From contig NC_009635.1 of assembly GCF_000017185.1 (NCBI RefSeq), positions 312,563-376,562 on the forward strand: a stretch of DNA of 64,000 bases. Reading direction: 5' to 3'. A program made the translations under genes and the position numbers. This document shows positions 1-8,913 of the stretch, in pieces. The notes beneath the pieces are model-generated. The model saw only the letters and a list, made by a program, of their open reading frames with translations, was not told the DNA's origin and ran no database searches. This DNA comes from Methanococcus aeolicus Nankai-3 (GTDB lineage Archaea > AGJL01 > Methanococci > Methanococcales > Methanococcaceae). Position 1 is the first letter of the stretch, and every line of letters starts with the position of its first letter.

Positions 1-1
1 A

Positions 2-154
2 GAAAAATTTAGATTAAAAATATATTGTTGTATTCTTACTAACTATCATAATTACAATTATTATGGTGATGGCAAATATAATAATAATACCAATCCATTA
101 ATTTTAGGATATGATGATGAAGTTTCAAAATATAAAATAAACATAAATAAATAA
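2..154 (+). CDS. 3' end of an unidentified ORF (partial)
   Basis: A reading frame open from the window edge ends at TAA 152-154, giving about 50 residues rich in Asn and Tyr and ending DDEVSKYKININK. It converges on leuC, whose stop lies 48 bases further on. The residues match no family I recognise, and low complexity makes chance openness possible, so this is only a candidate C-terminus. The upstream sequence would settle it. Confidence 0.35.
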   Translation, partial: EKFRLKIYCCILTNYHNYNYYGDGKYNNNTNPLILGYDDEVSKYKININK

Positions 155-201
155 TTGTTAAAAAATATATAAAATAATATAAAGATATTAAATTTATTTT
201 T

Positions 202-1479
202 TTATAAATCTCTTGGGTCTATTAATTCCCCTTTAACCGCACAAGCTGCTGCTGTGATTGGTGAGGCCAAATAAACTTCTGATTCCAATGAACCTTCTCT
301 TCCTCTGAAATTTCTATTTGAGGTAGCAACCCCAACTTCATTAGGTCCCAATATACCATAGAGGGCCCCCATACATGCAGAACATGACGGATTTGTTACG
401 ACACAGCCATATTCATAGAATTTTTGAATAATTCCTTCGTTAATTGCCTCCAACATTACCTCTCTTGAAGCTGGGGTGACTACAACCCTAACATCATCAG
501 CTATACCTCCATGCTGGTCTATGATGTTTATTGCAGCTCTTAAATCCTCAACTCTTCCGTTGGTGCAACTTCCGATAAATACTTGGTCAATAGGTCTTCC
601 AGCAACTTCTCTTGCAGTTTTTACATTATCCACAGCATGAGGGCAAGCGAATAATGGTTCTAAGTCATTTACTTCTATTTCATAGGTTTCTTCAAATTTA
701 GCGTCTTCGTCTCCTTTTAGTGCGGTGTATGGTCTTGTTGTCCCGTGCTTTTGCATAGCCCTTTTTATGAAATATGTTGTTTTTACATCTGGTTCTATAA
801 GTCCAGCTTTTGCACCCATTTCAATGGCCATATTTGACATGGTCATTCTTGAAGAAATGGACATCTCTTCAACTGTTTCACCGCCATACTGGGCTGCTTT
901 GTAAGTTGCGCCATCAAATCCAACTTCTCCAATTATTTTTAATATTACATCTTTTGAGGTAACGAAATCGTTTAATTTTCCACTTACATTAAAGTATAGC
1001 GTTTCAGGTACTTTAAACCATAATTCTCCTGTTGCAAATACTGCTGCCATGTCTGTGCTTCCTATTCCTGTTGCAAATGTTCCAAATGCTCCATATGTGC
1101 AAGTGTGGGAATCTGCTCCAACTGCAACGGTTCCTGGTAAAACATGTCCTTTTTCAGGTAAAACTTGATGGCAAACTCCTTCTCTAATATCATAGAAGTT
1201 TTTTATGCCTTGTTCTTTTACAAATTTTCTTAAAAGGGCATGGTTTTCTGCTGCGGTTATACTATCCGCAGGTATTTGGTGGTCGAAAAGTATTGTTATT
1301 TTCTCTTCATTATCCCATACTTTTTCTATTCCTTCATTTTTTAATGTATTCACTGTCAATGGTCCAGTAATATCATGAGCCATTGCCGTTTCTATTTTGG
1401 CCATTACTATGTCTCCGGGAGCTACTGTTTTATTTCCTGATGCTTTTGCAAGTATTTTTTCTGCTAATGTCATTGCCAT
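202..1479 (-). CDS. leuC: 3-isopropylmalate dehydratase large subunit (LeuC)
   Basis: Large subunit (425 aa) of the Fe-S isomerase that interconverts 2- and 3-isopropylmalate in leucine synthesis; methanococcal LeuCD also acts on citramalate for isoleucine. The three [4Fe-4S] cysteines are in GSCTNGR (about residue 306) and NPSCSACMG (about 366-374). The N-terminus [15 protein letters not shown] and the [12 protein letters not shown] segment match the M. jannaschii LeuC (MJ0499) type; the second large subunit at 23916 matches the homoaconitase type. GAGG lies 6 bases before the ATG. The gene is monocistronic, and its likely small subunit is at 56575, 55 kb away. Confidence 0.93.
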   Translation of the reverse strand: MAMTLAEKILAKASGNKTVAPGDIVMAKIETAMAHDITGPLTVNTLKNEGIEKVWDNEEKITILFDHQIPADSITAAENHALLRKFVKEQGIKNFYDIREGVCHQVLPEKGHVLPGTVAVGADSHTCTYGAFGTFATGIGSTDMAAVFATGELWFKVPETLYFNVSGKLNDFVTSKDVILKIIGEVGFDGATYKAAQYGGETVEEMSISSRMTMSNMAIEMGAKAGLIEPDVKTTYFIKRAMQKHGTTRPYTALKGDEDAKFEETYEIEVNDLEPLFACPHAVDNVKTAREVAGRPIDQVFIGSCTNGRVEDLRAAINIIDQHGGIADDVRVVVTPASREVMLEAINEGIIQKFYEYGCVVTNPSCSACMGALYGILGPNEVGVATSNRNFRGREGSLESEVYLASPITAAACAVKGELIDPRDL

Positions 1480-1519
1480 AATTTGCCTCTATTTAAATTA
1501 TTTTGTTTTTAATAAACGG

Positions 1520-1674
1520 TATAGTGTGCTCGGAAAAAACTCTTTCCTTGAAAATCTATAAATCCAAAGGAAAAGGATTATAATATTTATATATGTGTTG
1601 TGGTCAATCATATAATGTAATACAAAATACATGACGACCCAGTTGGAACAAACTTTTTGAACACACCGATATAT
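1520..1674. repeat. Degenerate short inverted-repeat element
   Basis: The left end TATAGTGTGCTCGG and the right end GAACACACCGATATA form an imperfect inverted repeat (GTGTGCTC/GAACACAC). The inner edges AAAAAACTCTTTCC and GGAACAAACTTTTT resemble the ends of elements at 20910, 29410 and 59967. It looks like a decayed member of the window's MITE-like family. Confidence 0.4.
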
Positions 1675-2130
1675 ATTATGCCCGTATTATACATAATATA
1701 CTTTCATATGTTCAATATGTATAGGATTATAAACTATAAATAATATTTGTTTATGATATAAATTATTATATAATAATTATAATAATTATGGTTAATTGAC
1801 AATATATGTTCTTAAATATACAATAATTAAAGACACATATAATACTACTAAACAGTAATTAAGGCATAATTTTCCATCTGACATATATATTATAATAAAA
1901 AATATCCATACAGTTCAAAGATTTAATCCATATAATATGGCAAATATAATATATTGTAATATAATATTTATGGCCATAGAACAAACATGAATATGTAATA
2001 ATTATGTCCAATAGAAACTTATATATAATATACATTCAGAAACTATAAAAAGTATTATATATTAGAAATAGCTAATAACTTTCGATATAATAAAACACAC
2101 AATATTTTTTTATTTTCGTGAGGTGTAAAT
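1675..2130. other. AT-rich intergenic region upstream of lsm
   Basis: About 450 bases, almost all A and T, between the leuC promoter side and lsm. I see no coding frame and no convincing RNA. Several TATA-like stretches (for example around 2030 and 2050) could carry the lsm promoter. The minus-strand frame overlapping lsm is a shadow. Confidence 0.5.
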
Positions 2131-2346
2131 ATGATAGACAACCAAAGACCATTGGATGCATTAGGCAAATCAATAAATACTAATGTTTTAGTTAAATTAA
2201 AAGACGGACAAACCGTAAAAGGTAGGTTAAAAGCATATGATTTGCATTTAAATGTTGCATTAGAAAATGCTAAATTCGATGGAGAAGAAAAAGAATATCC
2301 TCTCATTGTAGTAAGGGGAGACAATGTATTATTTATATCATTATAA
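2131..2346 (+). CDS. lsm: Archaeal Sm-like (Lsm) RNA-binding protein
   Basis: A 71-residue protein with a complete Sm fold. Sm1 is visible as NTNVLVKLKDGQTVKGRLKA (about 18-37), with ALENAK following; Sm2 is VVRGDNVLFISL at the C-terminus. Lsm proteins form homoheptameric rings that bind U-rich RNA. GAGGTG lies 6 bases before the ATG. The L37e gene follows after 79 bases on the same strand, the usual archaeal lsm-rpl37e pairing. Confidence 0.95.
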   Translation: MIDNQRPLDALGKSINTNVLVKLKDGQTVKGRLKAYDLHLNVALENAKFDGEEKEYPLIVVRGDNVLFISL

Positions 2347-2425
2347 ATGACCAATATATTGGATAAAACTATATTAATATAAAAAAGATATATCTATATC
2401 ATATAATTAAAACACGGTGAATTAA

Positions 2426-2614
2426 ATGAGTAAAGGAACGCCATCACAAGGTAAGCATAACAAAGGTTCAAACCATATAATATGTAGAAGATGTGGAAGA
2501 AGATCATACCATGTTAGAAAAAAAGCATGTTCAGCATGTGGATTTGGAGCAAGTAAAAGATTAAAGACATTTGCATGGAAAAACAAAAAAATAAATGGAC
2601 AAAGAGTTAGATAA
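2426..2614 (+). CDS. rpl37e: Ribosomal protein L37e
   Basis: A 62-residue basic protein of the large ribosomal subunit. The four-cysteine zinc ribbon is visible as CRRCG (about 20-24) and CSACGFG (about 35-41), preceded by the family N-terminus [17 protein letters not shown]. Length and motif are typical. CGGTGA sits 6 bases before the ATG. It follows lsm and is probably co-transcribed with it. Confidence 0.97.
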   Translation: MSKGTPSQGKHNKGSNHIICRRCGRRSYHVRKKACSACGFGASKRLKTFAWKNKKINGQRVR

Positions 2615-2925
2615 ATAATAAATTTAATATTTATTTATTATTTTTTTAATCAATACTATGTATTATATAACATATATGTTATTTAGGCTTTATTTTTATT
2701 TATTTTATTTTTATTTATCATCAATCTTCGGTAGTTCCCTGTATATTGTCCCTGAGAACAGATGATAAAAACCAAAGATTTTATAGTCCATTGGTTTAGC
2801 TAATCTACAAGTTCGAAGGAATTTGACTTTTCGAACATGCCATAATTTTAGAAACATTCATTAATTATAAATATATATTATAGATATTAGAATAATATAT
2901 ATTAAAAATATTATTAGTGATAACA
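2615..2925. other. Intergenic region with repeat-like segments
   Basis: About 310 bases between rpl37e and purF. A T-rich run after the rpl37e stop may be the terminator. TCAATCTTCGGTAG at 2720-2733 matches the end motif of the 51727 array, and CTTTTCGAACATGCC at 2827-2841 matches the TTCGAACA-type ends of other short elements. This is probably a decayed element. The purF promoter must lie in the AT-rich 2860-2915 stretch. Confidence 0.4.
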
Positions 2926-4305
2926 ATGTGTGGAATTTTTGGAATATATTCGTTTTTAAATAATGATGTTGCAAGTAAAATTTATTATGGCCTTTACGCT
3001 TTACAGCATAGGGGGCAGGAAGGTTCAGGCATAGCTACCTTTGATGGGGAAAAAATTAATTCCTACAAGGGCCTTGGTTTAGTTCCTGAAATATATACAA
3101 ATGAAATATTATCGGAGCTCCATGGTTCTGTTGGTATTGGTCATGTTAGATACTCCACAACAGGAGATAGCTGTATTGAAAATTGTCAGCCATTTGTAGT
3201 AAGTAGCTCCATAGGTTCTCTCTCAATAGTCCATAATGGAGATATTGTAAATTCCGATAAATTAAAAATTGAGTTAGAAAAATTAGGGCATATTTTTATG
3301 TCTTCAACAGATTCAGAAGTTATAGCCCACCTTTTAGTTAGGGAGCTCCTAAAAACTGACGATATTGTTGAGGCAGTGACAAATATTTCAAAAGAATTAA
3401 TCGGTTCATATGCCATTATAATTATGCACAATAATAAACTTATAGCTGTTAGAGGTCCAAACGGATTTAAACCACTTTGTGTAGGAAAAGATGAAGATGG
3501 TTCCTTATATGTTTCCTCTGAAAGCTGTGGATTAGATGTAATTAATGCAAAATTAATAAGAGATGTGAAACCAGGAGAAATTATAGTAATAGATGGCAAT
3601 GGTATGGAATCATATAATATGATGCCTGAAAATGAAAAACCAGTGCCATCAAGCTGTATGTTTGAATATGTTTATTTTGCAAGACCTGATTCCATAATTG
3701 ATGGAGTTAATGTATATGATGTTAGGAGAAATATAGGAAAAATACTTGCAAAAGAACACCCTTGCGATGCTGATATTGTTGTCCCAGTTCCTGATTCTGG
3801 AATTACCTCTGCTATGGGATATTCCGAGGAAGCCAATATTCCATATTATGAAGGCCTAATAAAAAATAGATATGTGGGAAGAACATTTATCATACCCTCG
3901 CAGGAAGCCAGAGTTTTAGCTGTTAGATTAAAGTTGAATCCCATAAAGCATCTTATTAAAGATAAAAAAGTGGTTTTAATAGATGATAGTATAGTCAGAG
4001 GGACTACTTCACAAAGATTAATCGACTTAGTAAGAAAAGCAGGGGCAAAAGAAGTTCATTTAAGAGTAGGTTCTCCAAAAATAATTTCACCATGCTTTTA
4101 TGGTATAGATATGCCAACAAAAGAAGAATTAATAGGGAGCTCCAAAACGGTTGAAGAAATAAGGGAGCATATAACAGCTGATTCATTAGGTTATTTAAGT
4201 ATAAAGGGATTAATAAAGGCCATAGGAAGAAAAGATTTATGTTTTGCCTGCTTAACAGGAAACTATCCTACTGAAGTATCCAATAAGTTAAACAATGTCA
4301 AATAA
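2926..4305 (+). CDS. purF: Amidophosphoribosyltransferase (PurF)
   Basis: First committed enzyme of purine synthesis: PRPP plus glutamine gives phosphoribosylamine. I use the ATG at 2926 rather than the in-frame GTG nine bases upstream, because the protein then begins MCGIFGIYS. The Ntn-type glutaminase needs Cys2 at the N-terminus after Met removal. The PRPP-binding motif is VVLIDDSIVRGTTS. LQHRGQEGSG and the C-terminal CFACLTGNYP are family features; cysteines there bind an Fe-S cluster in related enzymes. Length (459 aa) is normal. Single gene, followed by a convergent PHP gene. Confidence 0.95.
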   Translation: MCGIFGIYSFLNNDVASKIYYGLYALQHRGQEGSGIATFDGEKINSYKGLGLVPEIYTNEILSELHGSVGIGHVRYSTTGDSCIENCQPFVVSSSIGSLSIVHNGDIVNSDKLKIELEKLGHIFMSSTDSEVIAHLLVRELLKTDDIVEAVTNISKELIGSYAIIIMHNNKLIAVRGPNGFKPLCVGKDEDGSLYVSSESCGLDVINAKLIRDVKPGEIIVIDGNGMESYNMMPENEKPVPSSCMFEYVYFARPDSIIDGVNVYDVRRNIGKILAKEHPCDADIVVPVPDSGITSAMGYSEEANIPYYEGLIKNRYVGRTFIIPSQEARVLAVRLKLNPIKHLIKDKKVVLIDDSIVRGTTSQRLIDLVRKAGAKEVHLRVGSPKIISPCFYGIDMPTKEELIGSSKTVEEIREHITADSLGYLSIKGLIKAIGRKDLCFACLTGNYPTEVSNKLNNVK

Positions 4306-4372
4306 TATTGCGTAATTTATTTAATTTTCTGATCAATCATAAACAAATATCATAATATATTTAAATATGCAC

Positions 4373-5266
4373 CTATATATTATCAATATTTTTATTTACT
4401 TCTTTTAATTTATGTTTTGCCTTTCTTTTAAGATACATATTTCCTAAAACACCAGAAACTACTGGAAGTGGTGTGGCGACATATATAATCCCCCCAAGTA
4501 TTGCAAGAAGTTTTTTATGAAGTGCAATATCTAATTCAGTTTTAGATATCATGGATTTTATAATTTTTTTTTCAGAGGTATAAACCATTTTATAGCTCCA
4601 AAGAATTATCTCCTGTAATGGCGTGGGAGCTCCCCCAAAAGATGTTTTTCTTTTAACTATGGAATTATACAACTCTTCTTTTGAATTTCCTTCAAACATG
4701 GTATATCCATTACCTACCATTTTTGCCAAATGTCCATCGCTATTCCCGATAAATGCCACAGGTTTTTTGTGATAATTATTAACAACCTTTTTTAAAGCTA
4801 TATTATTTATAATTCCATCTCTATGGTATGCGTTAAATACCTCAACACCATCTAATTTTAAATTAAATATTTTATCGCCCAATGCATGACATATTGGACT
4901 ATATGGATGCGGAGCTATGGCTAAACCTCCTTGCGCGTGGATTTTTTCAACAGTTTCCTCAGCAGTTAGTCCTTTTGGAATTTCCTCATTTAAATATAAT
5001 CCAAGGAGCTCCCCATCTTTTGTCATTATTTCGCTTCCAACAATTACCTCTACACCATATTCTTTTTCAAGTTTTTTAGTTTCCAATCCTCCCCTTATGG
5101 TATTATGGTCAGTGATGGCAATTATATCCAATCCTTTTTTTTTAGCACTCCTAATAATGTTTTTTGGTTCTTCAACAGAATCAGGAAATGTCAGCCCCAT
5201 ATATTTCATTAATCCCGAATATTTAGAATGAATATGCAAATCTGCTTTTGAGTGGCAATCATTCAT
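4373..5266 (-). CDS. PHP-domain metal-dependent phosphoesterase
   Basis: A 297-residue protein of the PHP superfamily. Metal ligands show as DLHIHS (about 9-14), ITDHNTIRGG (about 56-65), the GSE motif (about 77), APHPYSP (about 117) and NSDGH (about 175-179). Relatives hydrolyse phosphate esters such as nucleoside 3',5'-bisphosphates, but the substrate here cannot be read from sequence. The last 40 residues contain a hydrophobic stretch (LAILGGIIYVATPLPVVSGV) that could associate with membrane, which is unusual for the family. AGAGGGA precedes the ATG. An IS element begins about 45 bases upstream. Confidence 0.8.
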   Translation of the reverse strand: MNDCHSKADLHIHSKYSGLMKYMGLTFPDSVEEPKNIIRSAKKKGLDIIAITDHNTIRGGLETKKLEKEYGVEVIVGSEIMTKDGELLGLYLNEEIPKGLTAEETVEKIHAQGGLAIAPHPYSPICHALGDKIFNLKLDGVEVFNAYHRDGIINNIALKKVVNNYHKKPVAFIGNSDGHLAKMVGNGYTMFEGNSKEELYNSIVKRKTSFGGAPTPLQEIILWSYKMVYTSEKKIIKSMISKTELDIALHKKLLAILGGIIYVATPLPVVSGVLGNMYLKRKAKHKLKEVNKNIDNI

Positions 5267-5318
5267 TGAATCCCTCTTAAATAATAAATAATCATAGTTT
5301 TATATGCATTAGTGTGAA

Positions 5319-6566
5319 TTACCCCTCCCTTACGGACGGGGTTGAACGAAAACCTTTCGGTTTTCGTAGCCCTCGCCCTTCGGGCAAGGCTTCCTGATTC
5401 ATAGGAGATACTTGCCCAGAGATTACCTTTATATAAGGTATAACTCTGAGTAGAGGTCTCCCCTCCGCAGGCACAACGGACTCTCCTAGCCCTGACTTTA
5501 ATATATTCAAGGATGCGTTGTAATCCCTATCAATTTTCCAACCGCAGTTGGGACAAAAAAAGATTCTATCAGACAATCTTAAACTACTAACTACACAACC
5601 GCAGTTGAAACATTTTTTAGAAGTATAGGCAGGATTTATGAGTATTACTTCTCTACCAGCACCTTCCGCCTTATAAAGAAGTAAGTTTATAAATTTTTTC
5701 CAAGAACCATCAAGAATATGACGGTTTAAGGTCTTCTGACCTTTTTTGTTTTCAACCATTGATTTTATGTTTAAATCCTCTAAAACTATTTTATCATAAT
5801 TGTTTATGTAGTATCTTGATAATTTATGTAGAAAATCATTTTTCTGATTATTTAGTTTATCATAAACCTTGATAAGTTTTAATTTGGTCTTTTTATAGTT
5901 ATTAGAACCCCTAACCTTTCGAGATAGGTTCTTTTGGACTTTCTTTATTTTATCTAATGTTTCATCTATAAATTTGGGATTTTCAAACTTGTTTCCGTCT
6001 GAATCGATGGTATAACCATCAATTCCTAAATCGATACCTACAACCTTATTGGTTTTAGGTAGTGGTTTAGGTTCTTCTTCCACTTGAAAGAAAGCAAACC
6101 ACTTGTTTGTTAATTCTTTTTTTATAATTACTCCTTTAATTTCTCCTTTGATTTTTCTATGTAGTTTTATAGAAATTTCTCCTATTTTAGATAGGTAAAG
6201 TTTGTTATCCTTTATCTTAAAACCTGATTGATTGTATTCTATCGTTTTATAGTGATTTTTAGATGATTTGAATCTTAATTTACCTACTTTATGTCCATTC
6301 TGTTTTAGTTTTCCCAATGCTTTGAGATTGCCCCAAAGTTTATTATTTACCATTTGAAGGGCTTTGGAATGGACTTTTTTAAGTTCAGGATTCTCCTTTT
6401 TATGCTCTGTGATTAATTTTTGAGTATCCCCTTTGTTTAGTTTCGGATTTTTAGTTTTTTGTTCTAAAAGGTAATTATAGAGGTATCTACAAATGTTTAG
6501 GTGCTCTTCTATTGTTTCTTGGATACTCTTGGATATGTAAATCCTGAACTTATAAGTTCTCATCAT
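5319..6566 (-). CDS. tnpB: RNA-guided nuclease TnpB of IS605 type
   Basis: About 415 residues with an apparently complete RuvC-type active site: Asp in VVGIDLGIDG, Glu in IVLEDLNIKSM, and the final Asp in DRDYNASLNIL. Between the last two lies the four-cysteine zinc finger (CFNCG and CPNCGW). An N-terminal helix-turn-helix-like segment begins MRTYKFRIY. The start is set at the ATG just before that segment, after the tnpA stop. The last ~50 codons overlap strong hairpins near 5345-5390, where the guide (omega) RNA of such elements normally lies; the guide would then be read from host sequence below about 5312. Probably functional as a nuclease. Confidence 0.9.
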   Translation of the reverse strand: MMRTYKFRIYISKSIQETIEEHLNICRYLYNYLLEQKTKNPKLNKGDTQKLITEHKKENPELKKVHSKALQMVNNKLWGNLKALGKLKQNGHKVGKLRFKSSKNHYKTIEYNQSGFKIKDNKLYLSKIGEISIKLHRKIKGEIKGVIIKKELTNKWFAFFQVEEEPKPLPKTNKVVGIDLGIDGYTIDSDGNKFENPKFIDETLDKIKKVQKNLSRKVRGSNNYKKTKLKLIKVYDKLNNQKNDFLHKLSRYYINNYDKIVLEDLNIKSMVENKKGQKTLNRHILDGSWKKFINLLLYKAEGAGREVILINPAYTSKKCFNCGCVVSSLRLSDRIFFCPNCGWKIDRDYNASLNILKSGLGESVVPAEGRPLLRVIPYIKVISGQVSPMNQEALPEGRGLRKPKGFRSTPSVREG

Positions 6567-6567
6567 A

Positions 6568-6979
6568 TTATTTACTCTGTTGTTCATCAACATATTTTTT
6601 CAACATATCGAGAGTCACTTGTCCAGATGTTGCCAGAAAATACGACGGTGACCATAGTGCATTTTTCCATAGTTTTTCTTTGACTTCTGGAAAATTACGC
6701 CTAATTTCCCGTGAAGTTATTGTTTTTAACGCATTTATGTATTTAGTAATATTCAATGTAGGTTTAGATTTGAATAGTGTATATGAATATGGTCGTCATC
6801 GCACTCCATAGCAACAATACTTACTTCAAAATTATGGGATATTTCATATACCTTCTGTTTAAGAAAATCTATTATTTTATCATTTATAAAAATATTTTTC
6901 TTCTGTATTTAACTACAATAATAAGATGATAATGCAAAGAATACACTGAATGACAACCCTTATCAAGTTTATATTTCAT
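6568..6979 (-). pseudogene. tnpA: Broken IS200/IS605 transposase tnpA (Y1 HUH family)
   Basis: The minus strand starts at ATG 6979 with a TnpA-like sequence (MKYKLDKGCHSVYSLHYHL, then KYRRKIF). It shifts frame at about 6891, continues to the HUH motif DDDHIHI, shifts again near 6780, and finishes in the frame containing PTLNITKYINA and the catalytic-tyrosine region SPSYFLATSGQVT. Two frameshifts in a gene of about 137 codons make a product unlikely. All catalytic motifs are still readable, so the damage is recent. Its end abuts the start of tnpB, as in intact elements. Confidence 0.85.
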
Positions 6980-7029
6980 AATTATCACAAATATGGTATA
7001 ACTATGTTTATACTATATATTTTGCCCGC

Positions 7030-7074
7030 ATTTCCGAGCGAAGCGAAGGAAATATATAAAAACCGAAGGTTTTT
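7030..7074. repeat. Pair of hairpins inside the left end of the IS element
   Basis: Hairpin 1 pairs ATTTCC (7030-7035) with GGAAAT (7048-7053) around a loop with GCGAA repeated. Hairpin 2 is AAAAACC-GAA-GGTTTTT (7058-7074). Hairpin 1 is identical, base for base, to the one at 8546-8569 in the neighbouring nnr gene. This places the two-hairpin module between the IS tip and tnpA. Confidence 0.7.
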
Positions 7075-7317
7075 ATCATAATTCATCCCCTCCCTTACGG
7101 AAGGGGACTTCTTGCGGAATAAGTTAAAATATATAATAATATGTATTTTATATTATTTTACTGTTTATAAAAATAGTAACTATTCTATATTATATAATTA
7201 TACTTTTTTTTATAATATTTCAATCTAAAATTTATAAAAAATTAAAAAATGTATTAAATATTTAACTTTATTCTAAAAAAATCTTAAAATTTATTTACTC
7301 TTAGGTTAAATTAATAT

Positions 7318-8880
7318 CTATCCATATAATGCTAAAACGATTGGTATGTTGTCAATTATATCAATAACATTATAATAATATCCCTTCTCTTTAAGCAATA
7401 AATCTCCTGCATATCCGTTTATAAATGCACCACAACACCCCGAAATAAAGGCGTCATTTTTGCAAAATAATGCTCCAATTATGCCACACAATGCATCTCC
7501 TGTTCCCCCAACAGTCATACCGGCGTTTCCTGTTTTGTTTATTTTTATATTATTTTTATTAAATATTAAGTCGTATTTTCCCTTTAAAACTATTGTGGAG
7601 CTCCAAGGTATCCCATAAATATTATTTATATTATTGACATCAAGCCCCATATATTCAAATTCTTTTTTATGTGGTGTGAAAATAAAATTCTCATTGAAAA
7701 TAAAATTCTCATACTCTATTACCTTTATAGCATCTGCATCAATTACAACTTTTTTGTTTAATTTATCCATTTCCATTAAAAATCCATTTACAAACTTTTT
7801 TGTAGAGTTATTTACACTTAATCCATTCCCCAAAATAACAACATTGTATTTTTTAGAGAGCTCTACAATTTCATTTATATGTTCCTCTCCAAAATAATTC
7901 CCTTCAATTTCATAGCCCATTAATTCCGGATAGTTTCTTAAAGCATCCATGGTATTTTTAACGGATGCAACAGTTACCAAATCCACTATTTTTGAAGATG
8001 CTAATGCAGATAAAATCGGAGCTCCGAAAAATTCCTTGGAGCCACCAACAACCAAAACCTTTCCATTATCTCCCTTATGTGAATCTGGATTAATCTTAGA
8101 TAATGCCTTTAAATCCCCCCAACCAACAATATGCTCTGCTATTGGTGGAATGCCTATTTTTTTAAGATTGGTTTTATTTAACTCATTATCTAATTTATGT
8201 TTGTGGAATGTAATTATTAAATCCCCGTTTAATCCCTTAGTTTCGGTATCTACGGAGATTATTTTTATATTATTTGATTTATTTAAATTATTTAATTCAT
8301 TTACCACAGTTTTAAATGGTTCTCGGAGCTCCCCTTTAATACCTGTTCCCAGCATGGCATCTATAATTATTACATTTTCCTTTTCTGTTTTAATATTTTT
8401 AATTACCTTTAAAATTTCATTTGGACATGCCATTTCCTTTATTTTCAGTCTAAAATCCAACTCACCGATATTTTTTAAAATCTTAAAATTTTCCTTTGAT
8501 TCATAGGTTTTTATTTCCTTTTCTTTTCCAAGTAGTATTACGGTTATTTCCGAGCGAAGCGAAGGAAATCGTATAAATCCGGAGGATTTTGAGATTTTAT
8601 CCATATAATCGCAGTATCCTATTAAATGACGAATCGCAACAAATCCATCTCCACCGTTGTTTCCAAGTCCGCAAAATACGAATATTTTATTTTTATTATT
8701 TTTAACTAAATAATTTACCACTTCGTCGGCGATGGATTTTCCAGCATTTTCCATAAGAACCATTTTCGGAATTCCTAGATATTCACAATTATTATCTGTA
8801 ATGTTCATCTCTTTTGGTGAAATATATTTTTTTATTCCATAATTTTTTAAAAGTATGTTGTGGAGCTCTAAATTATCCAT
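7318..8880 (-). CDS. nnr: Bifunctional NAD(P)H-hydrate epimerase / dehydratase (NnrE-NnrD)
   Basis: Repairs hydrated NAD(P)H: the N-terminal YjeF domain (NnrE, about 1-240; NAGKSIADEVV, FCGLGNNGGDGFVA) epimerises it, and the C-terminal ribokinase-like domain (NnrD, about 250-515; SHKGDNGKVLVVGG, GNAGMTVGGTGDALCG) dehydrates it using a nucleotide. I start at the ATG at 8880, which has GGTGA 5 bases upstream; an in-frame start 30 bases earlier lacks this. Between HLIGYCDY and VTVILLGKEKEI there is an extra segment of about 17 residues (roughly 96-112) encoded by a hairpin repeat (8546-8598); the frame is kept. Monocistronic or co-transcribed with copA, 34 bases upstream. Confidence 0.92.
   Translation of the reverse strand: MDNLELHNILLKNYGIKKYISPKEMNITDNNCEYLGIPKMVLMENAGKSIADEVVNYLVKNNKNKIFVFCGLGNNGGDGFVAIRHLIGYCDYMDKISKSSGFIRFPSLRSEITVILLGKEKEIKTYESKENFKILKNIGELDFRLKIKEMACPNEILKVIKNIKTEKENVIIIDAMLGTGIKGELREPFKTVVNELNNLNKSNNIKIISVDTETKGLNGDLIITFHKHKLDNELNKTNLKKIGIPPIAEHIVGWGDLKALSKINPDSHKGDNGKVLVVGGSKEFFGAPILSALASSKIVDLVTVASVKNTMDALRNYPELMGYEIEGNYFGEEHINEIVELSKKYNVVILGNGLSVNNSTKKFVNGFLMEMDKLNKKVVIDADAIKVIEYENFIFNENFIFTPHKKEFEYMGLDVNNINNIYGIPWSSTIVLKGKYDLIFNKNNIKINKTGNAGMTVGGTGDALCGIIGALFCKNDAFISGCCGAFINGYAGDLLLKEKGYYYNVIDIIDNIPIVLALYG
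8546..8598 (-). repeat. Two-hairpin module inserted in frame inside nnr
   Basis: On the minus strand the module reads ATCTCAAA, hairpin AAATCC-TCC-GGATTT (8575-8589), TACGA, then hairpin ATTTCC...GGAAAT (8546-8569). Flanks and order match the modules at 27281, 29434, 57958 and 59991. It codes for the extra stretch in the epimerase domain. Confidence 0.75.
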
Positions 8881-8913
8881 AATTTCACCATTTTTTATTT
8901 TTATTATCAATTA

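Larger units (their letters stand above)
5312..7125 (-). mobile_element. IS200/IS605-family insertion sequence (tnpA broken, tnpB intact)
   Basis: Both ends carry the same subterminal hairpin, CCCCTCCCTTACGGACGGGG near 5321-5340 and CCCCTCCCTTACGGAAGGGG near 7086-7105, as expected for the imperfect palindromes of this family, which has no inverted terminal repeats or target duplication. Inside are tnpB and a frameshifted tnpA. The outer limits are estimates: TTCAC at about 5312 (minus strand) is a plausible right end, and the left end near 7125 is uncertain. It lies between the PHP gene and the nnr gene. With no active TnpA in the element, movement would need help from another copy. Confidence 0.8.

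Noticed and set aside
2055-2354. Minus-strand frame of 99 codons across lsm
   Set aside because: It is a shadow of the Lsm gene with no ribosome binding site and no family likeness; Lsm motifs are unmistakable on the other strand.
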